A stretch of 50,244 bases of DNA from Bacteroidota bacterium (GCA_024645005.1 JAHEGS010000012.1:11321-61564); one strand, 5' to 3'; positions 1 to 11,057 are shown, counted from the stretch's first letter. A program made the numbers and translations. The notes: a model not told the origin generated them from the sequence alone.

Positions 1-69
1 CTCATTTCCCTCCATTACAGAAACGCATGAATTTGTAGTCCCTAAATCAATTCCAATTACTTTACTCAT
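1..69 (-). CDS. dnaK: Molecular chaperone DnaK (Hsp70), N-terminal fragment cut by window edge
   Basis: Reverse complement of 1-69 reads [23 protein letters not shown], the canonical DnaK N-terminus. Confidence 0.95.
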   Translation of the reverse strand, partial: MSKVIGIDLGTTNSCVSVMEGNE

Positions 70-176
70 TCTAATTTGATTTTTTAATTGTGTTCATAGA
101 AACAACTACAATGCCATCTTATAAAAGGATAATAATGTCAGTATTTGAAGAAATAATCTATGACAAAAAGACACAC

Positions 177-1205
177 CTATTCGACAAATCCGAGATTCTT
201 AGTCTTTTCGTTGGTTTGGATAAGACCTGATGTGCTTTCATGAAAACTGAGGTTTTCAAATGAAGCGATATTTCTTGAGGCAAAAAGTCCTATGCCGTTA
301 TCGATATTAGAAAACTCTGGTTTTTTCTGAACGATACCGATTGAAGGTTTATTCACACTCAAATAAGTATTAAAATCGTCTGAAATGCCATAAAACGTCA
401 AATCAAAATCAACCAGTCTTCGCTCAAGGTTTTCATTTTCTGGCATAACAGAAGCTAGATTAGCAAAAAAACCAGATGATGCTACCAAATATCTACCTAA
501 TTCAAACCCTCTTAAACTTTGGGTTTTTCCCAAATTAACCATGGTCCATTTATAATCTACAATTTGTTCATTAGATGGATTATTTTTTTGAGTTTCAAGA
601 ACCCTGAAATCCATTTCTACTTTGTATGCTCTAGCATGTTTACCTTCTTGAAATGTGACAGGAATTGATTCATTTAAAAAATAAATCGTACCCCCAGTGT
701 TACTGACAGGACCCTTTATCTCCGCTTGACCAATACTCATTATATTCGCTTTGCTCTCATACCCTGTGTTAGGATTACGAATAACTAGCCTATATTGATA
801 GTCTGTAGCGAACTGAGAGGGTTTTATTGGATCCGATAACTCATACAAGTAATTATTATCTGAGTAGAAAACTCCGGAGTCCTTCTCAAGCCCAATATCG
901 TTACCATTTACTCTTTTTAAGGTATAAGTTTGGCTAAAAGAACCATTCACAAGCTCATCTAAAAAAACATCCAAGGTATCAAAATAAATAGAGTCAACAC
1001 TATTCGAAAAAGCTACAGCTGCCTGATCTTCATCCAAATAGGCCCGTTGAATTCTAACATAATTTTTGGATTGATTTGGATTGAGAGCTCCATATACGAC
1101 AGCTATCTCCTTCCAGTCTGCCGCAATATCAACCTCATTTTCGCACCCACTAAAAAAAGTGAATGTCACTAGAAGCAATACAATATTCCAAATCGTTTTT
1201 TGCAT
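177..1205 (-). CDS. Putative lipoprotein, possibly DUF4249-like
   Basis: Signal peptide with lipobox (FTFFSGCEN); 342 aa; family assignment is weak. Confidence 0.6.
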   Translation of the reverse strand: MQKTIWNIVLLLVTFTFFSGCENEVDIAADWKEIAVVYGALNPNQSKNYVRIQRAYLDEDQAAVAFSNSVDSIYFDTLDVFLDELVNGSFSQTYTLKRVNGNDIGLEKDSGVFYSDNNYLYELSDPIKPSQFATDYQYRLVIRNPNTGYESKANIMSIGQAEIKGPVSNTGGTIYFLNESIPVTFQEGKHARAYKVEMDFRVLETQKNNPSNEQIVDYKWTMVNLGKTQSLRGFELGRYLVASSGFFANLASVMPENENLERRLVDFDLTFYGISDDFNTYLSVNKPSIGIVQKKPEFSNIDNGIGLFASRNIASFENLSFHESTSGLIQTNEKTKNLGFVE

Positions 1206-1241
1206 ATTTTTAGTTTAGCTTTGCAAAGCTTTACAAATAAA

Positions 1242-2375
1242 ATGAGATTCCTAACATTTGTTTTTACAATTAGCACATTTATTTTAACGCATGGTCAAAA
1301 TGTATTCACTAATTTTCAGGATACAGTGTGCTATGAAAACTTCAACGATAATTCTACCAAAATGTTTCCTCAAAAATTTAATAGTTTGGAGTTATCCATT
1401 GTTGAGAATGGAGGTTATCGAATTAATCGAATGGAAACAATAGGTCGATCAATAGCCTATTTAAAAGAAACGGACAACATAGCTAGTTTTGAATTGACTG
1501 TAAGCCTTAAGTTTCCTAAGAATGCGGGAATATCTAGTGGAGGTGTGATTTTCCACAGTCAGTCCAACCCAAATGGTGCCCTATTATTTGAGATTAACAA
1601 TGAACGAAAATATAGAGCTACTAAACTATTTAATCAACAATCAAAAATCTTAATTGGCGAACCTAAAGACGCTGGTTGGGTTAAAAACTCCATATTAGAA
1701 AAATCGGGGAAAAACATCATTACAATTAGATCAAACGATGGATACAGTGATTTCTTTATCAATGGAAGTTATGTCAATACGATATTTGACATGCAATTAA
1801 AACAGGGTAAAATTGGCCTTTTTTCAGAGGCTGAAAGTGAACTAATTTTTGATAATTTTCTACTTAAATCCAAACCAACAGAGGGGAACACATTAGGGAT
1901 AACATCTGAAAAACAAAAAAATACAAATGAACCAAATGTCGAATTCCAAGAGGTTATTCTAATATTTAAGGCAAAAATTGATAAGCAACAAGCTACTATT
2001 TTTACCCTTCAAAAACAGGTTGATAAATATCGAAGTATGCTGAATTACGACACTACTTTAGTTACAAGAGCCGCTTTTTTAGAGACAGAAAACAAGGTAT
2101 TGTCATTCAAACTTGATTCAACAACTCAAGCTTTAAATCAAAATCAAAGCAAACTAGCCTATTTAGAATCCATTAAAGAAGATGTAGAAAAAGGTTCAAA
2201 TGGTGATCTTGTATTGAACCTAACATCCATTTTAGCTGATTTAAAAAAAGAGAATAAATCTTTAAAAAAGGATTACACAGACTATAAAAACACAAACAAG
2301 CAAATAAAAGAAGACAATATGATTCTGTTGAGAGAAATAGACCGATTAAAAAAACTGATCGAATCACAAAACTAA
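1242..2375 (+). CDS. Secreted protein with LamG/DUF1080-like N-terminal domain and C-terminal coiled coil
   Basis: Signal peptide MRFLTFVFTISTFILTHGQ; beta-rich segment ending IGLFSEAESELIFDNFLL; heptad-like C-terminus. ORF opens at 1200, but the ATG at 1242 fits the signal peptide better. Confidence 0.6.
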   Translation: MRFLTFVFTISTFILTHGQNVFTNFQDTVCYENFNDNSTKMFPQKFNSLELSIVENGGYRINRMETIGRSIAYLKETDNIASFELTVSLKFPKNAGISSGGVIFHSQSNPNGALLFEINNERKYRATKLFNQQSKILIGEPKDAGWVKNSILEKSGKNIITIRSNDGYSDFFINGSYVNTIFDMQLKQGKIGLFSEAESELIFDNFLLKSKPTEGNTLGITSEKQKNTNEPNVEFQEVILIFKAKIDKQQATIFTLQKQVDKYRSMLNYDTTLVTRAAFLETENKVLSFKLDSTTQALNQNQSKLAYLESIKEDVEKGSNGDLVLNLTSILADLKKENKSLKKDYTDYKNTNKQIKEDNMILLREIDRLKKLIESQN

Positions 2376-2378
2376 ACC

Positions 2379-3197
2379 ATGAGTAAAGCAAAAAAAGACA
2401 TCAAAAAGGTGACAACCCACCAACTTCAAGAGATGAAAACTCGCGGAGAAAAGATATCCATGCTAACAGCATATGATTACTCATTTGCTAAAATACTCGA
2501 TGATGCTGGCATTGATGTTATTCTTGTTGGAGATTCAGCAAGTAATGTCATGGCTGGTCACGATAGTACGCTACCTATCACACTCGATCACATGATTTAT
2601 CATGCACAATCCGTTATTCGTGCTGTAGATCGAGCATTGGTTGTAGTTGATTTACCCTTTGGTAGTTATCAAGGAAATAGCTCTGAAGCATTAAGAAGTG
2701 CAATACGAATCATGAAAGAAAGTGGTGCCCATTCTGTTAAATTAGAGGGTGGTGCTGAAGTAATTGAGTCAGCAAAACGAATTTTATCTGCTGGAATTCC
2801 TGTCATGGGTCATCTGGGTTTAATTCCGCAGAGTATATATAAATTTGGAACATACACTGTTCGTGCAAAACAAAAGGAAGAAGCGGAGAAGCTAATTGCT
2901 GATGCTAAATTATTAGAAGAAGCTGGGTGTTTTGCTATTGTATTGGAAAAAATTCCTGCCAAATTAGCTACTCAAGTTGCCCAAAGCATTTCTATTCCAG
3001 TAATCGGAATTGGTGCAGGATCTGGAGTTGATGGTCAGGTCTTAGTTATTCACGATTTACTCGGTATCACAAAAGAATTTTCACCTCGTTTCTTGAGAAG
3101 ATATTTGAATTTATATCATGATATGAAAGATGCAGTAAGCGACTACATCAAGGATGTCAAGTCTGTAGACTTTCCCAACGAAAAAGAACAATATTAG
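2379..3197 (+). CDS. panB: 3-methyl-2-oxobutanoate hydroxymethyltransferase
   Basis: [26 protein letters not shown]...GHLGLIPQS...[20 protein letters not shown] motifs. Confidence 0.95.
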   Translation: MSKAKKDIKKVTTHQLQEMKTRGEKISMLTAYDYSFAKILDDAGIDVILVGDSASNVMAGHDSTLPITLDHMIYHAQSVIRAVDRALVVVDLPFGSYQGNSSEALRSAIRIMKESGAHSVKLEGGAEVIESAKRILSAGIPVMGHLGLIPQSIYKFGTYTVRAKQKEEAEKLIADAKLLEEAGCFAIVLEKIPAKLATQVAQSISIPVIGIGAGSGVDGQVLVIHDLLGITKEFSPRFLRRYLNLYHDMKDAVSDYIKDVKSVDFPNEKEQY

Positions 3198-3481
3198 AGT
3201 TCTTCTATTGCAGCACTTAACCCTTGATCAAGAAGAGCCTGACATATGGGCTTAAGTTCTACTTCAGAACCATTTTTTACTTGACATTTTCCTTTGTAAT
3301 GAACAATAACAGCACATTGTTCAGCCTGCTCCTTGTCATGTTTACAATATTTTACCAAGCAATGAATGACATGGTCAAAGGTGTTTACATCATCATTGTA
3401 AAGAATAATAGAAGAACCTTTGTCAACATCCTCTAATATGGCAACATCCTCAAGTTCTTGTGTGTCGGTATTCCAAATCAT
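3194..3481 (-). CDS. clpS: ATP-dependent Clp protease adaptor ClpS
   Basis: [18 protein letters not shown]...[14 protein letters not shown], ClpS fold signature. Confidence 0.9.
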   Translation of the reverse strand: MIWNTDTQELEDVAILEDVDKGSSIILYNDDVNTFDHVIHCLVKYCKHDKEQAEQCAVIVHYKGKCQVKNGSEVELKPICQALLDQGLSAAIEEL

Positions 3482-4113
3482 GACTTATTACGAAATAAAT
3501 TGGCTTTACTTTCTTCTCCATTTAATAGTCGGATAATGTTCTTTTTATGAGTAATTACAACCATCAGTGCCGCCGCAACACCAAATGCAATCAACAAAGG
3601 TTCATCCCGATGGAATATGTATATAGCAAAGAAAGGAAACGAAATTGCAGCTAGAATACTACTTAATGAAACATATCGTGTCAGCAATAAAACAACTACA
3701 AAAAGAGCTACACATGCCACAGCTAAAATGTAGTGAATCCCTATCAACATTCCGAATAGGGTTGCAATACCTTTGCCACCATTGAAATTCTCAAAAATGG
3801 GAAAAATATGTCCAAAAACTGCAAGAATTCCAAACAACAATTGCAAATTAATATATAGTTCAGTCCCATGTAAAACACTTGGAATGTATAAAACCAAGCT
3901 AGCAGCAGTGACTCCTTTGAGAATATCTAATAAAAGTACTATAATTCCTGCTTGAGTGCCCAAAACCCTGAACGTATTCGTGGCACCCGCATTACCACTT
4001 CCAAAATCGCGAACATCCTTACCAAAATAGGATTTACCAATCCAAACACTACTTGGAATGCTACCAATAATGTATGCAATTAAACCCCAAAATATGATTG
4101 CTGAAAGATGCAT
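3478..4113 (-). CDS. plsY: Glycerol-3-phosphate acyltransferase PlsY
   Basis: IGSIPSSVWIGK, DFGSGNAGATNTFRVLG, FNGGKGIAT motifs; multispan membrane protein. Confidence 0.93.
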   Translation of the reverse strand: MHLSAIIFWGLIAYIIGSIPSSVWIGKSYFGKDVRDFGSGNAGATNTFRVLGTQAGIIVLLLDILKGVTAASLVLYIPSVLHGTELYINLQLLFGILAVFGHIFPIFENFNGGKGIATLFGMLIGIHYILAVACVALFVVVLLLTRYVSLSSILAAISFPFFAIYIFHRDEPLLIAFGVAAALMVVITHKKNIIRLLNGEESKANLFRNKS

Positions 4114-4121
4114 CTTTAATT

Positions 4122-5171
4122 TTATTTTATGAGTAGTGCGTCACCATAGCATAAGAAATTGTAACCTTTCTTCAAGGCTGTTTCATATACCTCCATGGCT
4201 AGTTTGTGGTCATCTAAATAGGCAGAAGTTAGCATCATCAGCGTTGATTGAGGTTGGTGAAAATTTGTTAAATAACAATTAGCAATTCTTGGCTCATAAG
4301 GTGGGAATATAAATTTATCAGTCCAATTATCATCTGGATTAAGCATCCCAAATGCAGAAACTGAACTTTCCATGGCTCTCATTACACTAGAGCCTACTGC
4401 TAATACTCTTTTTTTGTTTGCTTTTGCATTGTTTACAATATCAGCTGCTTCTTGGTCAATTCTGAAGTGCTCACTATCCATTTTATGTTTGGTTAAATCC
4501 TCTACCTCAACAGGTCTAAACGATCCTAATCCAATATTAAGATTTACTTTAGCAAATTCAATACCCTTGATTTCTAATCGCATCATAAGGGCTTTCGTGA
4601 AATGTAAGCCAGCTGCAGGAGGAGCTATTGCTCCTTCTTCTTCAGCAAAAATGGTCTGGTACATTTCTTCGTCCTCTGGCGTAGCTTCACGTTCCAAATA
4701 CTTAGGAATAGGTGTGTGACCTAATTTATCAACTACACTTTTAAATTCTTCATTGGTACCATCAAATAGGAACCGAATAGTCCTTCCTCTTGAGGTCGTA
4801 TTGTCAATAACTTCAGCTACCAGTTCATCCTCCCCAAAGAATAATTTGTTTCCAACTCTAATCTTTCGAGCGGGATCAACTAACACATCCCATAAACGCA
4901 AATCTTGATTAAGTTCTCTAAGTAAAAAAACTTCAATTTTAGCACCTGTTTTTTCTTTATTTCCATAGAGTCTTGCTGGAAAAACTTTAGCATTATTGAG
5001 CACCATAACATCTCCTTCATTGAATTCATCTAAAATGTCCTTAAACATTTTATGCTCGATAGTCTTCGTAGCTTTATCTACGACCATCAATTTGCATTCA
5101 TCTCGATTGTATGGTGAAGTTGATGCAATTTTCTTTTGATCTAATTCAAAATGGAATTCTGATAATTTCAT
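4122..5171 (-). CDS. queA: S-adenosylmethionine:tRNA ribosyltransferase-isomerase
   Basis: [20 protein letters not shown]...[14 protein letters not shown]...[10 protein letters not shown]...[15 protein letters not shown]. Confidence 0.95.
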   Translation of the reverse strand: MKLSEFHFELDQKKIASTSPYNRDECKLMVVDKATKTIEHKMFKDILDEFNEGDVMVLNNAKVFPARLYGNKEKTGAKIEVFLLRELNQDLRLWDVLVDPARKIRVGNKLFFGEDELVAEVIDNTTSRGRTIRFLFDGTNEEFKSVVDKLGHTPIPKYLEREATPEDEEMYQTIFAEEEGAIAPPAAGLHFTKALMMRLEIKGIEFAKVNLNIGLGSFRPVEVEDLTKHKMDSEHFRIDQEAADIVNNAKANKKRVLAVGSSVMRAMESSVSAFGMLNPDDNWTDKFIFPPYEPRIANCYLTNFHQPQSTLMMLTSAYLDDHKLAMEVYETALKKGYNFLCYGDALLIK

Positions 5172-5395
5172 GTATAGTTATTTGGTATTTAAATGCAAAA
5201 ATTTGGTACGAAAATAACCTTTTTGAAAGGCGAAGTCAAGAAGCTCATTCTTAATGAGATTGAATCAAGGAAAAACTCTTAAAATAACTTGTATTAACTT
5301 AGCAACTAGTTTTATAAAATGAATAGACTAAAATGGTCATTTTATCGAAACAATTTTCAGAAATAAGTCATAGTTGTTACTCTTGTATTGATTAA

Positions 5396-6646
5396 ATGAA
5401 ATTATCCTCACTATTCAGAGAATCGATAGCCTTAACTATTCGTTTTTTAAGGGCAAACAAACTTCGTAGTTTTCTTTCTGTATTAGGTATTACCATTGGC
5501 ATATCGTGTATTGTAGCAATTTTTACCGCTACCTATTCCCTAGAAAAAAACATCCGTAACAATGTAGATAAATTAGGTGATAAAATTATTTACATCAAAA
5601 AATGGCCTTGGGCATATGGCAATGGATATAAATGGTGGGAATACATGAATAGGCCCAAACCAAGCATTAAGGAGTATCAGCGATTAACAAAAGACTCCAA
5701 TAAAAAGATTATCAAAAACACGGCCTATTATTTTGAGTTTGGTAAAAATAAAATCAAGTCCATTCATGAGGAATTATCGGATGTAAAAATCATTGGAGTT
5801 TCGGGTGATTTCTTTGATATTAATCAATGGGAGATTTTTAGTGGAAGGATTTTCAATGACTTTGATTTAAACACAGGAAAAAATAGTGCAATCGTTGGAT
5901 ATAATGTTGCTTTAAATCTGTTTGAGGGAAGAAATCCTGTTGGCAAAAATGCAATTATCAATGGAAGCAAGGCCACAATCGTGGGCGTATTCGAATACCA
6001 AGGCTCTAGCATTGGAGGTCTTCAATACGATGATCTTGTCGTCTTACCTACGAAATTTGCTCAGCGATTTGCCAAACCTACTGGCTCAAGTTCATCACCA
6101 TCAATTGTGATTAATGGTCAGGAGAATGTTGATATTAAATCATTATCATATGAAGTTACACGGATTATGCGTTCAATTCGAAAACTCAAACCCAAAGAAA
6201 AAGACAATTTCGCATTAAATAAGTTAACCATGGTATCCGATAGCTTAAGTCAAACCTTTGGAATGATTGACATTGCAGCAGGTATCATCGGTTTCTTCTC
6301 TTTATTGGTTGGAGGATTCGGGATTGCGAACATCATGTTTGTATCTGTAAAAGAACGCACCTCAATAATTGGGCTACAAAAAGCTTTAGGTGCCAAACGT
6401 TTTTTTATTCTTTCACAATTTTTATTTGAATCCGTTTTTCTCTGTGTAATTGGTGCTCTAATTGGAATTCTTTTTGTTGTAGGACTTGGACTATTAGCAT
6501 CCTACTTTACATCTTTTCAAATCTTTTTCAGTGCCTCTATCTTCACATTTGGTGTTTCGATTGCAATAGGAATAGGAATTATAGCAGGAATTTCTCCAGC
6601 AGTTTTAGCCTCGAAGATGGATCCAGTTATCGCATTACGGAAATAA
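5396..6646 (+). CDS. ABC transporter permease (MacB-PCD/FtsX family)
   Basis: IRFLRANKLRSFLSVLGITIGISCIVAIF N-terminus; C-terminal FtsX domain GGFGIANIMFVSVKERTSIIGLQKALGAKR. Confidence 0.88.
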   Translation: MKLSSLFRESIALTIRFLRANKLRSFLSVLGITIGISCIVAIFTATYSLEKNIRNNVDKLGDKIIYIKKWPWAYGNGYKWWEYMNRPKPSIKEYQRLTKDSNKKIIKNTAYYFEFGKNKIKSIHEELSDVKIIGVSGDFFDINQWEIFSGRIFNDFDLNTGKNSAIVGYNVALNLFEGRNPVGKNAIINGSKATIVGVFEYQGSSIGGLQYDDLVVLPTKFAQRFAKPTGSSSSPSIVINGQENVDIKSLSYEVTRIMRSIRKLKPKEKDNFALNKLTMVSDSLSQTFGMIDIAAGIIGFFSLLVGGFGIANIMFVSVKERTSIIGLQKALGAKRFFILSQFLFESVFLCVIGALIGILFVVGLGLLASYFTSFQIFFSASIFTFGVSIAIGIGIIAGISPAVLASKMDPVIALRK

Positions 6647-6648
6647 AA

Positions 6649-6670
6649 AAAGAGCCCCTAAAGGCTCTTT
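6649..6670. terminator. Bidirectional intrinsic terminator between permease and mdh
   Basis: Perfect 8-bp inverted repeat AAAGAGCC-CCTAAA-GGCTCTTT between convergent stops. Confidence 0.8.
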
Positions 6671-6695
6671 AAAATTGGATGTTGTTTCTCTAAAA

Positions 6696-7619
6696 TTAGT
6701 CTAACAGGGCATTTGTTTTAGCTACACCAGCTGCACTTTCTTTAAGCTTATTTTTTTCTGATTCACTAAGAGAAACTTCAACAATTCTCTCAATACCATT
6801 CTTACCAATAATACATGGAACACCAATCGACAATCCTTCTATTCCGTACTCACCATCCAATAGAGCAGAACACGGAATCATTTTGTGAGAATCCAATGCA
6901 ATTGCTTTCACAATTTCAGAAACAGCTGCACCTGGAGCATACCATGCACTTGTGCCTAACAATCCTGTCAATGTCGCACCTCCTACTTTGGTGTCATTAA
7001 CAATTTGATCCATTCTTTCGGCTGACAAAAACTCAGAAACATTCACACTATTTCTAGTAGCCTTAGCGATTAGAGGAACCATACCCTTATCACTATGACC
7101 ACCTATGACCATTCCATCTACATCAGATGACGGACACGTTAAAGCTTCTGCAATTCGATATTTGAAGCGTGCACTATCTAAAGCTCCTCCCATTCCAATT
7201 ATTCTATTTTTAGGAAGATCTGTATTTTTATGAACGAGGTAGGTCATAGTATCCATTGGATTACTAACCACTATAATGATTGCATTAGGAGAATGTTCTA
7301 GCAAACTACTGCTTACAGACTTCACTATTCCAGCATTTATTCCGATTAATTCCTCACGAGTCATTCCTGGTTTACGAGGAATACCACTAGTTATAACCGC
7401 AACATCACTGTTCGCAGTTTTAGTATAGTCATTGGTAGCTCCAACAATTTTTGTATCAAATCCGTTGAGTGATGCACACTGCATCAAATCCATAGCTTTA
7501 CCCTCTGCAAAACCTTCTTTAATATCAATCAGACATACCTCTGATGCAAAATTTTTAATCGCAATGTACTCTGCACAACTTGCACCTACAGCACCTGCTC
7601 CTACAACTGTTACTTTCAT
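6696..7619 (-). CDS. mdh: Malate dehydrogenase
   Basis: MKVTVVGAGAVGASCAEYIA, GIPRKPGMTREEL, GGHSDKGMVPL; start set at MKVTVVGAG rather than the upstream Met of the ORF track. Confidence 0.93.
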   Translation of the reverse strand: MKVTVVGAGAVGASCAEYIAIKNFASEVCLIDIKEGFAEGKAMDLMQCASLNGFDTKIVGATNDYTKTANSDVAVITSGIPRKPGMTREELIGINAGIVKSVSSSLLEHSPNAIIIVVSNPMDTMTYLVHKNTDLPKNRIIGMGGALDSARFKYRIAEALTCPSSDVDGMVIGGHSDKGMVPLIAKATRNSVNVSEFLSAERMDQIVNDTKVGGATLTGLLGTSAWYAPGAAVSEIVKAIALDSHKMIPCSALLDGEYGIEGLSIGVPCIIGKNGIERIVEVSLSESEKNKLKESAAGVAKTNALLD

Positions 7620-7691
7620 TGATGCAAAAGTAACTTTTGATAAGACATAATCCTCATGTCTTTCTAGCAATTTTTAGTGAGTAAGTATATA

Positions 7692-8345
7692 TTAAAATTG
7701 AATCTCTGGAATATCTCCATCAACAATTAGTTTTCCTTCTGTGGCATTTTGAACATCATCTACAGAGACGCCAGGAGCTAGTTCCTTTAGTTCAAATCCA
7801 AGTGATGTAACGTCTATAACACATAGATTAGTCACAATTTTCTTGACACATCCAAGACCAGTTATCGGAAGAGTCAATTTTGAAAGCAACTTACTTTCTC
7901 CCGATTTATTGGTGTGCTGCATAGCTACAATAATATTTTGAGCAGATGCTACTAGATCCATTGCTCCACCCATGCCTTTAACCATTTTACCTGGGATTTT
8001 CCAATTAGCAATATCCCCTTTGTCATTTACCTCCATAGCTCCAAGAACGGTTAAATCAACACGACCAGACCGAATCATAGCAAAACTGTTAGCACTGTCA
8101 AAAAAAACAGACCCCGGTAATGTAGTCACAGTTTGCTTGCCTGCATTAATCAAATCCGCATCTATTTCAGCCTCTGTCGGAAATGGCCCCATACCTAAAA
8201 GTCCATTTTCTGACTGTAGGGTCACATTCATACCTAGAGGAACATAATTGGCCACTAGTGTGGGGATGCCAATGCCTAAATTCACGTAGTATCCGTCTTG
8301 AAGTTCTTGGGCGATGCGTTGGGCAATTTGCTCTTTAGTTAACAT
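7692..8345 (-). CDS. scoB: 3-oxoacid (succinyl/acetoacetyl) CoA-transferase subunit B
   Basis: YVNLGIGIPTLVANYVP, QSENGLLGMGPFP motifs; paired with subunit A. Confidence 0.92.
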   Translation of the reverse strand: MLTKEQIAQRIAQELQDGYYVNLGIGIPTLVANYVPLGMNVTLQSENGLLGMGPFPTEAEIDADLINAGKQTVTTLPGSVFFDSANSFAMIRSGRVDLTVLGAMEVNDKGDIANWKIPGKMVKGMGGAMDLVASAQNIIVAMQHTNKSGESKLLSKLTLPITGLGCVKKIVTNLCVIDVTSLGFELKELAPGVSVDDVQNATEGKLIVDGDIPEIQF

Positions 8346-8348
8346 ATT

Positions 8349-9047
8349 CTATTTGTTTTGGCTAATGGTCCTCTGTTCAATTCGTTTTTCATAGTCGACA
8401 CCTTGAAAAATTCGATTTACAAAAATACTTGGAGTATGAATAAAATTAGGCTCCAATTCACCTGGCTCTACCAGCTCTTCCACTTCTGCAATTGTAATCT
8501 TTCCTGCCATGGCCATCATCGGATTAAAATTTCTAGCGGTGGCTTTATATATCAAGTTACCATCGGTATCTCCCTTCCAAGCCTTAACTATTGCAAAATC
8601 TGACTCAAAAGCTTTCTCCATGATAAATTGCTTTCCTTCAAATTCACGTGTTTCTTTTCCTTCCGCTATTTCGGTTCCAAAACCAGCAGGAGTATAAAAT
8701 GCAGGTATGCCTGCACCAGCTGCACGACATCTTTCTGCAAGTGTACCTTGAGGTAATAATTCTACTTCAAGTTCTCCAGAAAGTAGTTGCCTTTCAAACT
8801 CAGCATTCTCCCCGACATAAGAAGATATCATCTTTTTTACCAATTTACTTTGAAGCATCAAACCAATACCAAAATCGTCTACACCGGCATTATTTGAAAT
8901 ACAGGTTAATTCCTTTATCCCAGCTTTAACTATGGAAGAAATTGAATTTTCGGGTATACCACACAATCCAAATCCTCCCAACATAATTGTCATTCCATCT
9001 CGGATACCTTGGATGGCTTCATCTGCGTTTTTTACAACTTTATTCAT
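8349..9047 (-). CDS. scoA: 3-oxoacid CoA-transferase subunit A
   Basis: [68 protein letters not shown]. Confidence 0.92.
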   Translation of the reverse strand: MNKVVKNADEAIQGIRDGMTIMLGGFGLCGIPENSISSIVKAGIKELTCISNNAGVDDFGIGLMLQSKLVKKMISSYVGENAEFERQLLSGELEVELLPQGTLAERCRAAGAGIPAFYTPAGFGTEIAEGKETREFEGKQFIMEKAFESDFAIVKAWKGDTDGNLIYKATARNFNPMMAMAGKITIAEVEELVEPGELEPNFIHTPSIFVNRIFQGVDYEKRIEQRTISQNK

Positions 9048-9178
9048 AGATTAGATTCCACAAAGTTACATTTTCTATAATTCAAGAATACAAATATGAG
9101 CTAAGTGAATGTTTTTAAATTGATACTAACTGCGATTTTTAAGTGTTTAATTTTAAGTTTGTGACACATAAGATACCG

Positions 9179-9346
9179 ATGACACACTCTAGATTACTTA
9201 GGATAATTTTTACACTTTCTATTTTAATTCTGATAGATTTTGAGTCTTTTGGACAATTCGAAAATGATTGGTTTAATTCTTCACAAGATTATTTTTCATT
9301 CAAAATTGGCCAAAACGGAGTTTATCGTTTAAATCATATGGTTTAA
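9179..9346 (+). pseudogene. N-terminal remnant of a PorU-like/T9SS-associated secreted protein (truncated)
   Basis: Signal peptide plus QFENDWFNSSQDYFSFKIGQNGVYRLN, which resembles the start of large PorU-type or T9SS proteins, then an abrupt stop after 3 unrelated residues. Confidence 0.5.
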
Positions 9347-9384
9347 ATTATTTAAAACTTGCTTTCGACGATATCACCGTTTTA

Positions 9385-9929
9385 AGATTCACCACTTCAT
9401 TGATACTAAGGTCTTTAAACCAACTAAAAAAGAGAAACAGATTATTTTCATGTCTCGCAAAAATTATGAAGACATAAAACAGGCAATTCAAATCAATAAT
9501 CTTCGAAAAAATCTAATTGACTGGACAATCATAGACTTGAATCAATTATCGCATTCTGAAATAGCTCAAACCATGAATAAAAGTAGTATTTTTTTAAGTT
9601 CAAATTTGGATGAAGGATATTCTCTACCTAGTATTGAAGCTATGGCAAGTGGATGTCTTGTTATCGGATATACTGGGAAAGGTGGAAATGAATATTTTAA
9701 GGAAGAATTCTCCTTACCTGTACCTGAAAAAGATATTCAGCAATTTGCATTGAAATTAGAAGAAGGAATTCAAAAAATTGAAAAGCAGCCCAATTATCTA
9801 TCAAATCTTGCACTCAAAGCACGAAAGTTTATTGACGATCATTACAGCGAAACAATCGAAAGAAAAGACATTCAAACTGCTTGGGATTCTATCTTAAAAA
9901 CCCAATTAAAGATTACAAATGCTAACTAG
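9385..9929 (+). pseudogene. C-terminal part of a family-4-like glycosyltransferase, 5' truncated
   Basis: Frame is open upstream of the listed ATG (9450) and reads KIHHFIDTKVFKPTKKEKQIIFMSRKNYEDI...SSNLDEGYSLPSIEAMASGCLVIGYTGKGGNEYF; acceptor-domain half is missing. Left bound approximate. Confidence 0.6.
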
Positions 9930-10707
9930 TCATCAGCTTTCAGATATCGAATTTTTAATTAGAGATGTTGGAAACTTTCAAATCCAAAACCAATCAAAAG
10001 TAATATATAGCGACATTGAAGAAAAAAGTCTAAATCAATTGGTCAGTTTTGTAGATATTGAAAGTGAAAGAAAATTGGTAAGTGGACTAAAAAAAATCAC
10101 ACCCAACGCAGGATTCTTAACCGAAGAAAACACAACAACCCAAAAAAATGAGGATTTATATTGGATTATTGATCCACTAGATGGAACAACTAATTACTTG
10201 TTTAGTCACACTAAATATGCCATTTCTATAGCTTTATATCAAAATAAAAAACCTGTTTATGCCCATGTTTTTGTTCCTGTTGATGATGAATCTTTTATTG
10301 GAAAACCAGATGGTGCATTCTTAAATGGCAAAAGAATTTCTGTATCCAAACGAAATAGTATCGCTGATACATTAATCGCAACGGGATTTCCATATTACAA
10401 GTTTGAAGAGATGGAAGCATATACAAACTGCCTAAAAAAATTAATGAGGGAAACGAAAGGAATCAGACGAATGGGAAGTGCTGCTATAGATTTAGCCTAT
10501 ACTGCTTGTGGAAGATTTGATGCGTTTTACGAGCTCAATTTAAGTCCGTGGGATGTAGCAGGTGGCTCTTACATTGTGCAACAAGCTGGTGGATTAGTTA
10601 CTGATTTTGAAAATAGAGAAAATTATGTATTTGGGAATACAATATTAGCTGGGAGCCCAAATATTCATCAAAAAATGCTTGAATTAATTCAAAGAGAATT
10701 TAGCTAG
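9919..10707 (+). CDS. Inositol monophosphatase family protein (SuhB-like)
   Basis: WIIDPLDGTTNYLFSHTKYAISIAL and SPWDVAGGSYIVQQAGGLVTDF motifs. Confidence 0.9.
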   Translation: MLTSHQLSDIEFLIRDVGNFQIQNQSKVIYSDIEEKSLNQLVSFVDIESERKLVSGLKKITPNAGFLTEENTTTQKNEDLYWIIDPLDGTTNYLFSHTKYAISIALYQNKKPVYAHVFVPVDDESFIGKPDGAFLNGKRISVSKRNSIADTLIATGFPYYKFEEMEAYTNCLKKLMRETKGIRRMGSAAIDLAYTACGRFDAFYELNLSPWDVAGGSYIVQQAGGLVTDFENRENYVFGNTILAGSPNIHQKMLELIQREFS

Positions 10708-10997
10708 TCTTTCTTATTCTCGATAACAAAAATATCCTCGTCATCTTTTTTAAAATAGTAGTTTTCACGTGCATAAGTTTCAAGTTTATCGTCATCTGAA
10801 AACAAGTTTTCTTTCTGTTCTTTCATTTCAGCTATTTCATTCGATAAGAATGCTTCCTGAAGTTTGAGATTCTTGAGTTCATTATATTGTTTATAAATGA
10901 AAATAGCACTGTTCCCATCAAAGAATAAGATCCATACCAAAAACAAGGACAATGTGATGGGATATTTATGAACTATGAAACGTTGTAAAAACTTCAT
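10704..10997 (-). CDS. Septum formation initiator (FtsB/DivIC-like)
   Basis: Short single-TM protein followed by coiled coil, ENLFSDDDKLETYARENYYFKKDDEDIFVIE. Confidence 0.8.
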   Translation of the reverse strand: MKFLQRFIVHKYPITLSLFLVWILFFDGNSAIFIYKQYNELKNLKLQEAFLSNEIAEMKEQKENLFSDDDKLETYARENYYFKKDDEDIFVIENKKD

Positions 10998-11057
10998 ATT
11001 ACAAATGAAGCGAGTTTAATAGACTTATGCTAATAAAGTAATATACGATTGTAGAAA

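Noticed and set aside
2173-2391. Minus-strand 72-aa ORF overlapping the end of the coiled-coil gene
   Set aside because: Antisense of a lysine-rich coiled-coil region gives hydrophobic-looking sequence; no independent support.
3224-3436. Plus-strand 70-aa ORF opposite clpS
   Set aside because: Fully antisense to well-supported clpS.
5256-5270. Short repeat CTCATT-CTT-AATGAG between queA and the permease
   Set aside because: Six-bp AT-rich arms with no T tract or promoter context; not distinguishable from chance.
8648-8929. Plus-strand 93-aa ORF within scoA
   Set aside because: Antisense to a confident CoA-transferase gene and lacks any recognisable motif.
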